64,000 nt of DNA. Origin: Leishmania donovani (taxonomy: Eukaryota > Euglenozoa > Kinetoplastea > Trypanosomatida > Trypanosomatidae). The notes beneath the pieces are model-generated. The model had not been told where the DNA came from, did not search any database, and was given only the letters and a program-made list of their open reading frames with translations. The stretch lies in assembly GCF_000227135.1 (NCBI RefSeq), contig NC_018258.1, positions 1,345,224 through 1,409,223 on the forward strand, in the 5' to 3' direction. The stretch's first letter is position 1. Each line of letters starts with the position of its first letter. This document shows, piece by piece, positions 42,534-52,655 of the stretch. The position numbers were made by a program, and so were the translations under genes.

Positions 42534-43202
42534 GGGGTGAGAGGGGGGAAGGGAGGGGGCACACACAGCTCAGCGCGCGGTATTGCAGGGTCCAGTGCAC
42601 CCCCCTCCCCCACACTCCACTATCCCTCTGCCAATGCCGAGCCGCCTCCGCTGGCGACAGGGCTAGACACCTGCGACGTGGGGGAGGAGGTCAGAGCGAT
42701 GTATCGCTACGGATGTCGGCGGCCATGCTGTGGATGGCGCGCCGCCGGAGAGACCTGCGACGGTGCACACGCTTGCACCATACATATGATGGGCAAGGCG
42801 CCAATGTGACTCGAGCACATCCCACCCGGCCCTCACCACCTACAGAGGCGGGGAGCCTGAGCCGCCCCCGAGGGGGATGCACCAGGTGGCGGCCTGCGGA
42901 GCGGGGGTGGGTGGGTGGTGTTTGAGGCAGAGGCCATGCTCTCAGACGACTGCGTTGGCACACTGCGCTGCAACGCCTGTGTCTACGGCGGCTTTGCATC
43001 ATNNNNNNNNNNNNNNNNNNNNNNNNNNNNNNNNNNNNNNNNNNNNNNNNNNNNNNNNNNNNNNNNNNNNNNNNNNNNNNNNNNNNNNNNNNNNNNNNNN
43101 NGCGGCTTCGCATCATGCGGTGGGGAGCGTGTGACAGGGCTGCGCGGGGGAGGCGTTAGGGTGGAGTGGAGCTGACCTCGTGATCTGTGGCAGAGAGGCG
43201 GG
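42534..43202 (-). repeat. Dispersed repeat, inverted copy interrupted by a gap
   Basis: Reverse-complement copy of the 669-bp repeat. It runs from the GGGAAGGGAGGGGG block at 42545-42560 through 43002, breaks at a 99-N gap, and continues 43102-43202 with GCATCATGCGGTGGGGAGCG and the CAGAGAGGCGG edge. It is nearly identical to the copies at 51-52 kb. On its left edge similarity fades near 42534; on its right edge it stops at 43202 before the part that carries CGTGGAAAGAAAAAAGG in the tandem units. The copy lies between the RIIa-like gene and the small hypothetical gene, so in their spacer. Confidence 0.85.
43003..43101. other. Assembly gap (99 N) with overlapping edges
   Basis: The 15 bases before the gap (GCGGCTTTGCATCAT) and the 15 after it (GCGGCTTCGCATCAT) are the same apart from one base, so the gap may contain no missing sequence. 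Confidence 0.95.
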
Positions 43203-43648
43203 CCCGGTGCACGTACGTTAATGAGTTTTCGTACACAAAGGCAGCGACAAGCACACCATCCTTGAAAGAGGCATCGACACAGGCAGGCACGCACGGCCGT
43301 ACCCGCGGTGATGCGAGGGAGAGAAAGAGATGCTGAGAGCAGCAGCAGATGAGAAATCAACGGCACCACTGTGAAAAGACATATACGCGGTACGTCACCC
43401 GAACAATTTCCATCCCCGAGCGAGCGAGAGCGCCCGCCCCCTTTCACAGCACCACGGACCTGGGAAGCGAAGAGGGTAGGGCAGCACTCACAAGGGAGAG
43501 AGAAAGGGTGTGCGATGAATCAACGCTGTGCACTGTGAAGTCGCAGACAACAAACAAAACGCCGCTGCGTGCCGCAGGAGAAGCAGAAGGCTGCCAGGCA
43601 GCCTGCTCGGTAGCCAATATACCTGCACCAAGTATCATCTCCCTTCAC
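43203..43648. other. Intergenic
   Basis: Probable 3' region of the next gene; no gene, RNA or repeat recognised. Confidence 0.5.
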
Positions 43649-44392
43649 TCAGCTTCTCCTTCCGATGCGGAGCTGGGTGGGCAGGGGACGCCCATCCGCG
43701 GAGCCCAGAGAGCCATGGCCGTGCATGCGCTCCATGCGGGGGCGCTGGCGGCGCGGCTGGTACGGCAACCGCCCAGACACTGGATGCTCTGTATGTATTA
43801 CGTGCTCCATCTCGCGACTCAAAGCAGGCGACGTGCTATTCACCGTAACGAGAGCGCCAGGAGAAAAGCGAGGCGTGGCCGTGCTCACAACTCCGGATGC
43901 TGCGAGAGCTGTCAAATCCGCCGGCGGCTCAATCGCCACCACCGGAGATGACCGCGGTGTCAAGCACGGTTCCTCTCCATCGTCATCTTCGTCGTTCTCC
44001 CTGGCATCTCCGTCGTCGCGCGCGATACCAGCGTCATCGATTCCGCTGTTCCCTTGCTCACTCTCGCGTCTGCGCCGGCGCAACGAGTGGATGCCACGCA
44101 CCGCTGCCATGCGCTCACGGCGAGTCGCAATTGTGTGCTGCAAAAACTGCGCCATGTGCTGCGCGTTGACGGTCTCGCAGATGGAGAAGGCCGAGGATGG
44201 GGGGAGCCCGCGCTCTGTGACGGGCGAGCTGCTCTGCAGGTAGCGCTGCACAAAGAGGAGCGCGTCGCGGTAGCCTGCCTCGTAGGAGTTGGATGACTCA
44301 CGGTAGAGGTCGGCGAGGGCGTTCGCGGCAGCGGAGAACATGCGGTGCAGATGCTCCTTCTCGCGCGCAGGCGTGTTCGATGCTGGCGGCAT
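43649..44392 (-). CDS. Hypothetical protein with a conserved-looking helical N-terminus
   Basis: The product is 247 aa from the ATG at 44392 (MPPASNTPAREKEHLHRMF). Residues about 14-100 are ordered and helical: MFSAAANALADLYRESSNSY followed by EAGYRDALLFVQRYLQ and AQHMAQFLQHTIATRRERM. The A.A...LYR.S......GYR.AL segment reminds me of the HAPSTR1/C16orf72 family (DUF4588), in which a similar helix pair is the core. That is a resemblance by eye and uncertain. An acidic stretch (DDGDARENDEDDDGEE, about 125-141) and a basic Arg/Pro tail follow. No membrane span or enzyme motif. HAPSTR1 proteins work with the HUWE1 ligase in nuclear stress responses; this must not be transferred without a search. 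Confidence 0.65.
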   Translation of the reverse strand: MPPASNTPAREKEHLHRMFSAAANALADLYRESSNSYEAGYRDALLFVQRYLQSSSPVTERGLPPSSAFSICETVNAQHMAQFLQHTIATRRERMAAVRGIHSLRRRRRESEQGNSGIDDAGIARDDGDARENDEDDDGEEPCLTPRSSPVVAIEPPADLTALAASGVVSTATPRFSPGALVTVNSTSPALSREMEHVIHTEHPVSGRLPYQPRRQRPRMERMHGHGSLGSADGRPLPTQLRIGRRS

Positions 44393-45240
44393 CGGGGCAG
44401 AGGAGTGTAGGGGGATGTGTTTGAGGGTGCGGGGTGGGCCCGAGATCTCTGCTGATATATCGTCTCCGCGAATGGTTATGAGAAGAAGACGGCGCTTGTG
44501 TGTGCGTGGCGCACCTGAAGGAATGACGCTGTTGATACAGGTGAGCCGCGTTTGCGTGGTGGAGTATGCTGCTGCGGATGGAGCAGCCAAGTAGCGAATA
44601 AGGAGGCGGAAGCAGACACAGGAATCGTGAACAGGCCTTCTTCAATGTGCCATTCCACCACAGCGATCACGTCAACAAATGCACGCATGCACAACAACCT
44701 CTCACCCACCACTGGTTGCGCCACGGCTAACATCCTGGCCCTATAGGACCAGCTGTCCTGCCATCGAATCGCGCCATGCGCCTAACGGGCCCTGCTTGCC
44801 CTTCCTCGCCCCTTCTTTGCATACGCGTGCTGCGCCATCGGCGCCAGACGAGCATTGCCCTGTGGAAGGACACGACATCCGCAGCCACATAAAGAGAGTA
44901 GCTGCCCACTCGAAAACATATCGGAGCAGTGTGTGGGGCGGGGTGGGGAGGGGACGGCAGTCATTCTTCTACGTGCGTAAACACACACCCACACACGCAC
45001 ACCCGCGCATGGCTTTTGCACCCTTCTGTGCACACATGCAAACCTCCGCGTAACCACCGGCGACGCAAACGCCGATAAGAAGACGCTCCCTCACATGTAC
45101 GTGTGAGTGTGTGGGTGGAGGCGCTCTCTCGTGTCGCAGTGTCGGGGCGTCCGTCTTTTGCCACGCGGACACGTACTGCACGCACCCAAGCATGGCCAGA
45201 TGCGTGTGTGCGAGAGGAAGAGGGAGCGACTCTGCATGGT
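44393..45240. other. Intergenic
   Basis: Spacer between the small hypothetical gene and the carrier pseudogene. CA-rich DNA at 44982-45005. No gene recognised. Confidence 0.5.
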
Positions 45241-46000
45241 CGCGTCACCGTGAGCAAGGACGCCGTGCAGAGAAGGTGTACGCCAAGCTCCGCTACCACA
45301 CGGCGGGATACGGCACCATGGAGAAGAGCGCATTTGGCAGACACCACCCACGTTGCCAATACCAAAATGCACTCATGCAAGACGCACAAGCTGCAGCCAT
45401 TGGCCGCACTGGCGAGCCCTTGTGCGTACGTCTGCCGCGATTGAAAGCCAACATGCTCAAGATGCACTCGCCGCTGACAGACGCAAGGGCGCTTCGGGCA
45501 AAGAGGCAGGCTGCCGCGAGCCCCACGCCGCCGTAGACGCTGTGCAGCCCACAGTCGCGGTACTGCGCTCGCACGGCCCCATCCCCAAAGCCAAGCCGAC
45601 GGTGCTGCCTCGGCTTCGTCTGTACGAGCGTCTTGATGAGGTCGAGATGGTAAAAAAAAGCACCCCGTACACAGGGCTGCTAGTCGCGCCGCACAACATC
45701 GTTTCTTGCAGGCCGAGGTCGTCAACAGTGCCGCTGAATCTGCCGGCGCACACAGCCTAGACACTCAGGTTGTCCTCGGAGGTTCCCACCGGGCGCAAGG
45801 CCGTCTTGAACTCGTCAAGGTTGAGGTAGCCGTCCAGCCCTGAGCTGACGCAGACGTGGTGAAATGCCCTCGAAGCTCCGCATCAGGCCATCACGACGGT
45901 AGGGCTATATGTCTCACTCGCGGCAGTTCGTGCTAGCCGCCAGCTTGTGGCTCTGCGTGAAGACATGCGCTGTCGCCCATTGGGTGGCCGTCGCTAGCGC
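45241..46000 (-). pseudogene. Decayed EF-hand mitochondrial carrier (SCaMC-like)
   Basis: Two landmarks of a calcium-regulated mitochondrial carrier survive on the minus strand in the expected order. First, an EF-hand: SGLDGYLNLDEFKTAL (about 45790-45845), with the DGYLNLDEF loop end, followed by a stop (TAG at 45738-45740). Second, the carrier family signature HLDLIKTLVQTKPRQH (about 45600-45650), equivalent to PxDxxKxxxQ with Pro changed to His. It is followed by YRDCGLHSVYGGVGLAAACLF, matching the family's DC...G..G.Y.G helix region. Between them the frame shifts at a run of T (45652-45659 on the minus strand). Further frames upstream (near 45870) and downstream are also broken. Intact relatives are ATP-Mg/Pi or similar carriers of the inner membrane, about 400-500 aa. 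The order EF-hand then carrier makes the identification more than a chance match. The outer limits are approximate. Confidence 0.7.
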
Positions 46001-46952
46001 CGAAAACGCCACTGAACCTCCCCCCCGTCGGCCACACGGTCGATGGCGGTCTCATTCATGGGGCGGCAATCAGCGCAGAAGCCGAAACGACGTGAGAGTG
46101 AGACACGCGCTCACACATGCACACCCATGCTCGTCGCGCGCTGATCTGGGAGGAGGAGAACCGTCAAAGAGTGAACCCGTGCGTTCGCGCACGCACGCAC
46201 AGGCACGGGAGAGCGCTACGGCCACCCCTGCCCGACATCAGCAATCAAATTGCTGCAGCGGCAGGAATGCTGCCGTTCACTCGCTCTTCTCCCCCTGTCG
46301 CCGTCTTGCACGTAAGCCCTCGACTCCACCTGCCGAGGAGCGCCGCGAGCAGGCGGAGCCGAAGAGGGCATGCGTCACTGCGTCGCGTGCGCTGCCTTTG
46401 TGACGCGTGGCGCTGTGGGCAGGTGGAGTGCGACGCCCATCACATACAGAGATGGAGGGCGAGAGAGGGCCAGACGGAGGGGGGCAGCAAGGGGAGAGTT
46501 CACTCCATCGAGCTCCAACAAGAGTGCACACGCAGCGACGCCGAGGGGTATCAAAGCAGCCGATACGCACGGCTGACGCCGCGCACAAGAGCGAAAAAAA
46601 AAGGCCTAATCACACCCAAGAACGGTGATATCCTCGGCCAAGGGGTCCATACATATACGTGTGCGCATCGCCTCTCGCGAAGCCCCTCTCGCCTTCCTCA
46701 ACACCTTCGCGGAAGGAGAGTTGATTTGGTGCTGCGGCACATGTCTGCCACGCACACACATGCGCAGCACAGACCGGTGACAAGAAGAGAGCAGTAGCAA
46801 GCGAAACAGAGAATCGAATTGGAACAAAAAAGAAAACGACAAGCAAGGAGGGAAGCGCGGCATTTAATCGGTGCGTGACATCGGGAAGGATTCGAAACTT
46901 TCTGTCTGCGAGAGCCGTTGAGCACGTCCTCTGCTTTTCGCGCGTCGCTCAC
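46001..46952. other. Intergenic
   Basis: Spacer between the phosphatase gene and the carrier pseudogene; may include more decayed carrier sequence in its right part. No gene recognised. Confidence 0.5.
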
Positions 46953-48257
46953 TTACGGCGCGAGCGTAAGCGTCCACCCCAGACGTCGAGCCACCTCATG
47001 CATTGCGTACGGAGTCACCGCTACCAGCCCGTCCGTCAGCACGGCAATCTCAGGCAGGGAGGTGGTTGCTGCACTATATGTTCCAACGACCGGATAGCGA
47101 ATCGGCACGCCATTCTGGTCGAAAATCTCGCCCCCGAGCGCGTAGAGGAATGCGTGCGCGGCACAGCAGTCCCACTTCTTGATGGTCGCCGGTGGGCACA
47201 CAAAGATGTCCGCTGGGGTGATGGCCTCATGCGCTACATGGTGCCCCGTCAGAATTTTCTTGAGCAGATGATACTGCTTGTAGCCCGCACCACGGGCATA
47301 AACGGCGTTGCAGGGCTCCAGCTGTGTCAGCAAGCGCTGGAGAAACACCTCCTTCGTGGTGCTCGAGCGACACACGGCAAGCGGCGTCTCGCAGGTGCAC
47401 TCTAGCTGCGGCTCCATCTGCCCCGGTGCCGGCACCAGCTCTCCGTCAAATACCACAAACGGCGACGCAAGAGTCGGCGTGTTCAACACGACCGACAGAC
47501 CGGGCACACAGGTCTTCTCCTGCGGCTCCGTCGCGGCTGGCCCGTCGGTGCACGTCAGCGGGTAGTAAAAAATGCGGTTCATGACGCCGGCGATGGGAAC
47601 ACCGTCCAGCGTGATGCCCACAAGCGTCATCGGGGCTTGCCAGACGCCGTCCACAAAGCAATTCGTGCCGTCGATGGGATCAATGAAAATGCCCAGGCGA
47701 CGTCGCATTGCCTCATCGGAGTCCGCGTGCAGGACGACCGCAGCGTCAGCGCCAGCGTTGGATTTCTCGCTCGCCTGCAGGTGCGCGTACAACTCAGCCT
47801 CATACGGCATTGCGGAGATCGCCTTGTAGTGCATGGCCATGCACGCCTCCGCCTCTTTTTCGACAGCGCTGCTCGGCTGATCCTCTTCGCCAACTACAGT
47901 GAATGGAAATGCAGGGAAGGATTCCTTCAGCGCACGCACCACTACAGTCTGAACGAGGACATCCGCCGTCGTGACGAGATCGTCCGCGGCGTCGCCATTC
48001 TGGTGGCCAAGGCGCGACTTGACATCAACACTCACGGCGTGGTGCAGCAAATCCATCAGCACCCCTTTCTCAGTATCGGAGAGGTCAAGCACTGTGCGCG
48101 GGTGCGTCACAGAGGCTTCTAGCGATGAGTTGTGTGCATGGGCCATCTTCGCCCCCGCCTCTGGCAGCTTGAGAAGGTTCAGCATCACATAGCGCTGCGC
48201 CGCCAGCGATGCGCGGACACAAACAGCCAGGAGCTGCGCCACATTCACCGATGTCAT
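46953..48257 (-). CDS. Inositol-phosphatase-family enzyme (inositol polyphosphate 1-phosphatase / bisphosphate nucleotidase type)
   Basis: The product is 434 aa from the ATG at 48257. The family is a lithium-sensitive, Mg-dependent phosphomonoesterase. Metal-binding residues are in place: D93LVTTAD, GEED at 123-126, DPIDGTN at 193-199 and KWDCCAAHAFLYALGGEIFD at 361-380. The size and WDxCAAH..L.A.GG version favour inositol polyphosphate 1-phosphatase or 3'(2'),5'-bisphosphate nucleotidase over plain inositol monophosphatase (about 270 aa). An insertion between the GEED and DPIDGT motifs and another at about 235-300 account for the extra length. The enzyme would act in inositol phosphate turnover or in removing PAP from sulfation. 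The C-terminus (TLTLAP) is not a peroxisomal signal. Frame intact. Confidence 0.9.
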   Translation of the reverse strand: MTSVNVAQLLAVCVRASLAAQRYVMLNLLKLPEAGAKMAHAHNSSLEASVTHPRTVLDLSDTEKGVLMDLLHHAVSVDVKSRLGHQNGDAADDLVTTADVLVQTVVVRALKESFPAFPFTVVGEEDQPSSAVEKEAEACMAMHYKAISAMPYEAELYAHLQASEKSNAGADAAVVLHADSDEAMRRRLGIFIDPIDGTNCFVDGVWQAPMTLVGITLDGVPIAGVMNRIFYYPLTCTDGPAATEPQEKTCVPGLSVVLNTPTLASPFVVFDGELVPAPGQMEPQLECTCETPLAVCRSSTTKEVFLQRLLTQLEPCNAVYARGAGYKQYHLLKKILTGHHVAHEAITPADIFVCPPATIKKWDCCAAHAFLYALGGEIFDQNGVPIRYPVVGTYSAATTSLPEIAVLTDGLVAVTPYAMHEVARRLGWTLTLAP

Positions 48258-48940
48258 CCCGCTGTGACTAGCTACCTGCAGCGTGTCATTCCACCACGAA
48301 CACGTCGGCCACTACGTGCATACGCGTTGTTGCAAGGGTAGACGACAGAAAGGCAGGTCGCACTCCTGCATGGGGCTCTGCACGCGGGTAGGCAGGCAGG
48401 CAGGGAGGGAGGCGGAAGGCGAGAGAAGAGGAGCGGCGGTGGCTGGCGTGGACGTCCGTGATCAGCGGGGCGATTGTGCAGGTGCGCTTGAACACACGCG
48501 GAGACGAGGCTGGCAAGAGTGCGTGCGAACGCGCAGCTTGCGGTTGCATAGGTGACGTGCCGCGAGTGGTGCCGGACGTTGGATGTCAAAGAACAGAGGG
48601 AGAGCCAGAGGGAGAGGGAGCGATAAGGCAGTACCGCCACACCAACCGAAGCAGTGGAAGCGTCAGGGCGTATCGGCGGATAGGGAGAATCGGCAAAAAA
48701 AACGCCCCGTTCTCCGATGCGTGCACGTTGACCTTGCCCACGTGATGTACAACGACGGCACTTCACCCCCACCTCACTTAAGGAGTGCCACAAAAGTGGG
48801 AAGGGGGCTGTGGGGTGCCGTCGACTGAGGGCTGTACGGTCAGTCACGTGTACTTGGCCGGCGGCCTGAAACCATAGCCCACTCACTCGCAGTTGTCACC
48901 AGCGAAGCACTCACGACCGGACCGCCGCCACGTGCACACG
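48258..48940. other. Intergenic
   Basis: Spacer between the unidentified 249-aa gene and the phosphatase gene. GGGAGG-type + strand tracts at 48390-48440 probably feed the phosphatase splice site. No gene is supported. Confidence 0.55.
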
Positions 48941-49690
48941 CTAAGCGCCGTACTTGGCTAGCTGCCCCGCCTTGAATGCCAGCTCCCGAAGCAACGCGCT
49001 CAGGGTGCACTTGTTTGGCCACGCGGCCAGCGGCACCGGGGCAGTCGCGCCGCCGTCAGTACACCTTTCCCGCAGCCCACAGTCACGCAGAGCAGGGTAG
49101 CGCGAGTACATGTGCACCGGAAAAACAACGCAGCTGTCTGCTGAAGAGCCGACGGATTCCATTAGCTCCGAGTAGTAACTCGGCGTCGGTCGTAGCCACG
49201 CAAGTGTATCACCGCCCGCGGAGGAGCTTGCAGTAATAGGCGGCGGGCACGGCACTTGTCGCGCTGCGTCCAGGACAGCCACCAGCGTGTACGGCGCTTC
49301 GGTCGCGCTCCCTTCCCTGGATGCCGCGGACGAGTACGCCCCATAAAGCCACGCCAGCAGGGAGGCCACACGCACCTCCTCGTCCACCGCTGGAGTGCAG
49401 TCGATAAGGGTGAGTGGAGAAGTAAGCCACTCCTCCGCGGGGGCGCTGGTCATCATCTCACCGATCTCGGTCGCCTTCTCAGATATCGTTACGATTCGGT
49501 AGCTGATGTTGTTCTCTTCGCAGAAGTGCTCCGCATGACGGACGATGCCCCTTGCTAGTGGTGCGAGGTCGGAGGAAACGACTACGCAGCCGCAATGGTA
49601 CCCACATCCCTCATTCAGCAGCGGGCTCGTGTAGAGCGAGGTGTTCACGAGCACAATCACGGAGCGGCAGCGGTTACCCAGTGCGTTCAT
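48941..49690 (-). CDS. Hypothetical protein (249 aa)
   Basis: Not firmly recognised. The ATG at 49690 is used because the open frame above it begins with TTG and lacks any ATG, and a candidate AG acceptor lies about 70 nt upstream. The protein opens MNALGNRCRSVIVLVNTSLYTS, a hydrophobic strand, and then has VVVSSDLAPLARGIVRHAEHF followed by NNISYRIVTIS. That second part faintly resembles the D..P......L....C....IPY..V core of L7Ae/L30e-type RNA-binding proteins; this is a by-eye impression only. The C-terminal half is Ala/Ser/Pro-rich in places and ends LAFKAGQLAKYGA. No signal peptide or membrane span. Codon composition and an ordered middle support a gene. Confidence 0.65.
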   Translation of the reverse strand: MNALGNRCRSVIVLVNTSLYTSPLLNEGCGYHCGCVVVSSDLAPLARGIVRHAEHFCEENNISYRIVTISEKATEIGEMMTSAPAEEWLTSPLTLIDCTPAVDEEVRVASLLAWLYGAYSSAASREGSATEAPYTLVAVLDAARQVPCPPPITASSSAGGDTLAWLRPTPSYYSELMESVGSSADSCVVFPVHMYSRYPALRDCGLRERCTDGGATAPVPLAAWPNKCTLSALLRELAFKAGQLAKYGA

Positions 49691-50919
49691 TCCCTGGAGC
49701 ACATGCGAGCGCGATGGGCCACGTACTTGAATAATGCTGTCACTCTTGAGGCGTTTTCCTACCTGAGTGTGCGTGCGTGTGTGTGAGTGTGCAGCCAAGG
49801 CAGCGAGCGAGAGTCATGGAGGAAGAGAGAGGTACATCGAAGAGGAGGAAAAGGTTGGAGGACAAGGATAGCAACAGCGAGTCTCGACCGCTACCAGAAG
49901 GCACATACACGTAAGGTCGGGAGGGGGGTGCACAACGAAGGATATGGATTATGAGTGTCCTGGCTCCATCGGAATCACAGGCTGGTGATGCTTCGCCAGA
50001 CGTGCCCTTCAGACTGAAAACGAGCCGGGTGGTAGCCCTTCCCTTGCGTGTAGCCAGACCTACACACAGAGAGGATGACCACCACCACCACCATACACTA
50101 CCGCCCTTTCTTCTGCCCAATCGACAACACCGGCGGCGAGAGATTCGCCGATGCGCCGCCAGTCGAGGGCGGTGCGCTCGGGCAGCATGCTTGGGTTAAA
50201 GTTTTTTTTTTGAAGGCAGAGTCACGATCAAAACTACAACAGATAAAGGGAGGTCGCGCACGCGTCTATCATCACGCCACGAAGCGAAGAATGACACAGA
50301 CAACTCCACTGCAGCGGGTGTGCGTGCGTGCGTGCGTGAGAGAGACGCCGAAGATAAAAGGAAGCTAGGCGAAGATATGGAGACTGCGTGGCAAGGCGAG
50401 GGGCAGGAGCCGACGGGTGAGGGGAAGGGGGAGGAGAATGGTAAGGGATAGAGATATATACGCACACACGCACATCGCAATTCGCACCTTCACCGCAGGT
50501 GCGCCTGGCGACGTATTTTTCCTTTCCTCACAGGACAACATCGTCCGCGACAGCACAGTGTACATCAAGACTCACGGCAAAACATTCTCAACCACATTCA
50601 CAGAGAATTCACGCCAAAAGTCGGACAGCGCCACACAGAAACACATACTATCCCATCATACCCACAAGAGTTTCGTATGCATGTGTGCGTGCGCAGCCAC
50701 ACTGAAGCAGCCAACGGTGAGAGAGCCAGCTCCAAAGGAGAAGGGCGCAAACACATGCCGTGCGAACTGAGCAAGAAAAGAGCGCACAAAGCAGTCCTCA
50801 TCCACACACACACACACATCCCTGCCCACATACGCGCAAGAATCAAGAGGCGGTGTCACAGAGATGGGCGAAGGGGGACGGCGGGAGCGGGAGAGAGAGC
50901 GCGGGCACACGGCGACGTC
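49691..50919. other. Intergenic upstream of the 249-aa gene
   Basis: Holds the 5' UTR, splice signals, an A/T-run at 50203-50211 and a CA run at 50803-50818. No gene recognised. Confidence 0.55.
49763..49865 (-). promoter_or_regulatory. Polypyrimidine tract and AG acceptor candidate for the 249-aa gene
   Basis: A C/T-rich tract on the transcribed strand (49802-49865) is followed by AG dinucleotides near 49760-49764, about 70 nt before the ATG at 49690. This supports the chosen start. Confidence 0.45.
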
Positions 50920-51067
50920 CGTGGAAAGAAAAAAGGCAGAAGACAACGCGTATTCCCTTCTGCTAATGTGTACCCGCCTCTCTGCCACAGATCACGAGGC
51001 CAGCTCCACTCCACCCTAACGCCTCCCCCGCGCAGCCCTGTCACACGCTCCCCACCGCATGATGCGA

Positions 51068-51166
51068 NNNNNNNNNNNNNNNNNNNNNNNNNNNNNNNNN
51101 NNNNNNNNNNNNNNNNNNNNNNNNNNNNNNNNNNNNNNNNNNNNNNNNNNNNNNNNNNNNNNNNNN
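51068..51166. other. Assembly gap (99 N) with duplicated edge
   Basis: The 272 bases before the gap (50796-51067) recur as the 272 bases after it (51167-51438), as far as can be read identically, so the two contig ends overlap. Confidence 0.95.
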
Positions 51167-52556
51167 CCTCATCCACACACACACACACATCCCTGCCCAC
51201 ATACGCGCAAGAATCAAGAGGCGGTGTCACAGAGATGGGCGAAGGGGGACGGCGGGAGCGGGAGAGAGAGCGCGGGCACACGGCGACGTCCGTGGAAAGA
51301 AAAAAGGCAGAAGACAACGCGTATTCCCTTCTGCTAATGTGTACCCGCCTCTCTGCCACAGATCACGAGGCCAGCTCCACTCCACCCTAACGCCTCCCCC
51401 GCGCAGCCCTGTCACACGCTCCCCACCGCATGATGCGAAGCCGCCGTAGACACACGCGTTGCAGCGCAGTGTGCCAACGCAGTCGTCTGAGAGCATGGCC
51501 TCTGCCTCAAACACCACCCACCCACCCCCGCTCCGCAGGCCGCCACCTGGTGCATCCCCCTCGGGGGCGGCTCAGGCTCCCCGCCTCTGTAGGTGGTGAG
51601 GGCCGGGTGGGATGTGCTCGAGTCACATTGGCGCCTTGCCCATCATATGTATGGTGCAAGCGTGTGCACCGTCGCAGGTCTCTCCGGCGGCGCGCCATCC
51701 ACAGCATGGCCGCCGACATCCGTAGCGATACATCGCTCTGACCTCCTCCCCCACGTCGCAGGTGTCTAGCCCTGTCGCCAGCGGAGGCGGCTCGGCATTG
51801 GCAGAGGGATAGTGGAGTGTGGGGGAGGGGGGTGCACTGGACCCTGCAATACCGCGCGCTGAGCTGTGTGTGCCCCCTCCCTTCCCCTCTCTTACCTCAC
51901 CGCGAAAACACGGCGGAGGACCAGGCAATAAATGGAGGGAGGACGAAGACGACACGACACGTGGAAAGAAAAAAGGCAGAAGACAACGCGTATTCCCTTC
52001 TGCTAATGTGTACCCGCCTCTCTGCCACAGATCACGAGGCCAGCTCCACTCCACCCTAACGCCTCCCCCGCGCAGCCCTGTCACACGCTCCCCACCGCAT
52101 GATGCGAAGCCGCCGTAGACACACGCGTTGCAGCGCAGTGTGCCAACGCAGTCGTCTGAGAGCATGGCCTCTGCCTCAAACACCACCCACCCACCCCCGC
52201 TCCGCAGGCCGCCACCTGGTGCATCCCCCTCGGGGGCGGCTCAGGCTCCCCGCCTCTGTAGGTGGTGAGGGCCGGGTGGGATGTGCTCGAGTCACATTGG
52301 CGCCTTGCCCATCATATGTATGGTGCAAGCGTGTGCACCGTCGCAGGTCTCTCCGGCGGCGCGCCATCCACAGCATGGCCGCCGACATCCGTAGCGATAC
52401 ATCGCTCTGACCTCCTCCCCCACGTCGCAGGTGTCTAGCCCTGTCGCCAGCGGAGGCGGCTCGGCATTGGCAGAGGGATAGTGGAGTGTGGGGGAGGGGG
52501 GTGCACTGGACCCTGCAATACCGCGCGCTGAGCTGTGTGTGCCCCCTCCCTTCCCC

Positions 52557-52655
52557 NNNNNNNNNNNNNNNNNNNNNNNNNNNNNNNNNNNNNNNNNNNN
52601 NNNNNNNNNNNNNNNNNNNNNNNNNNNNNNNNNNNNNNNNNNNNNNNNNNNNNNN
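52557..52655. other. Assembly gap (99 N) with duplicated edge
   Basis: Sequence after the gap (52656-52857) repeats 52355-52556 before it, again indicating unmerged overlapping ends inside a repeat. Confidence 0.95.

Noticed and set aside
51430..51741. 103-codon frame inside each repeat unit
   Set aside because: It recurs only because the repeat is copied; Arg/Pro/Ser-rich composition and no initiation context argue against a gene.
51623..52186. 187-codon antisense frame of the repeat
   Set aside because: The unit length is divisible by three, so frames persist between units, but each ends at the same stop and has a non-protein-like composition.
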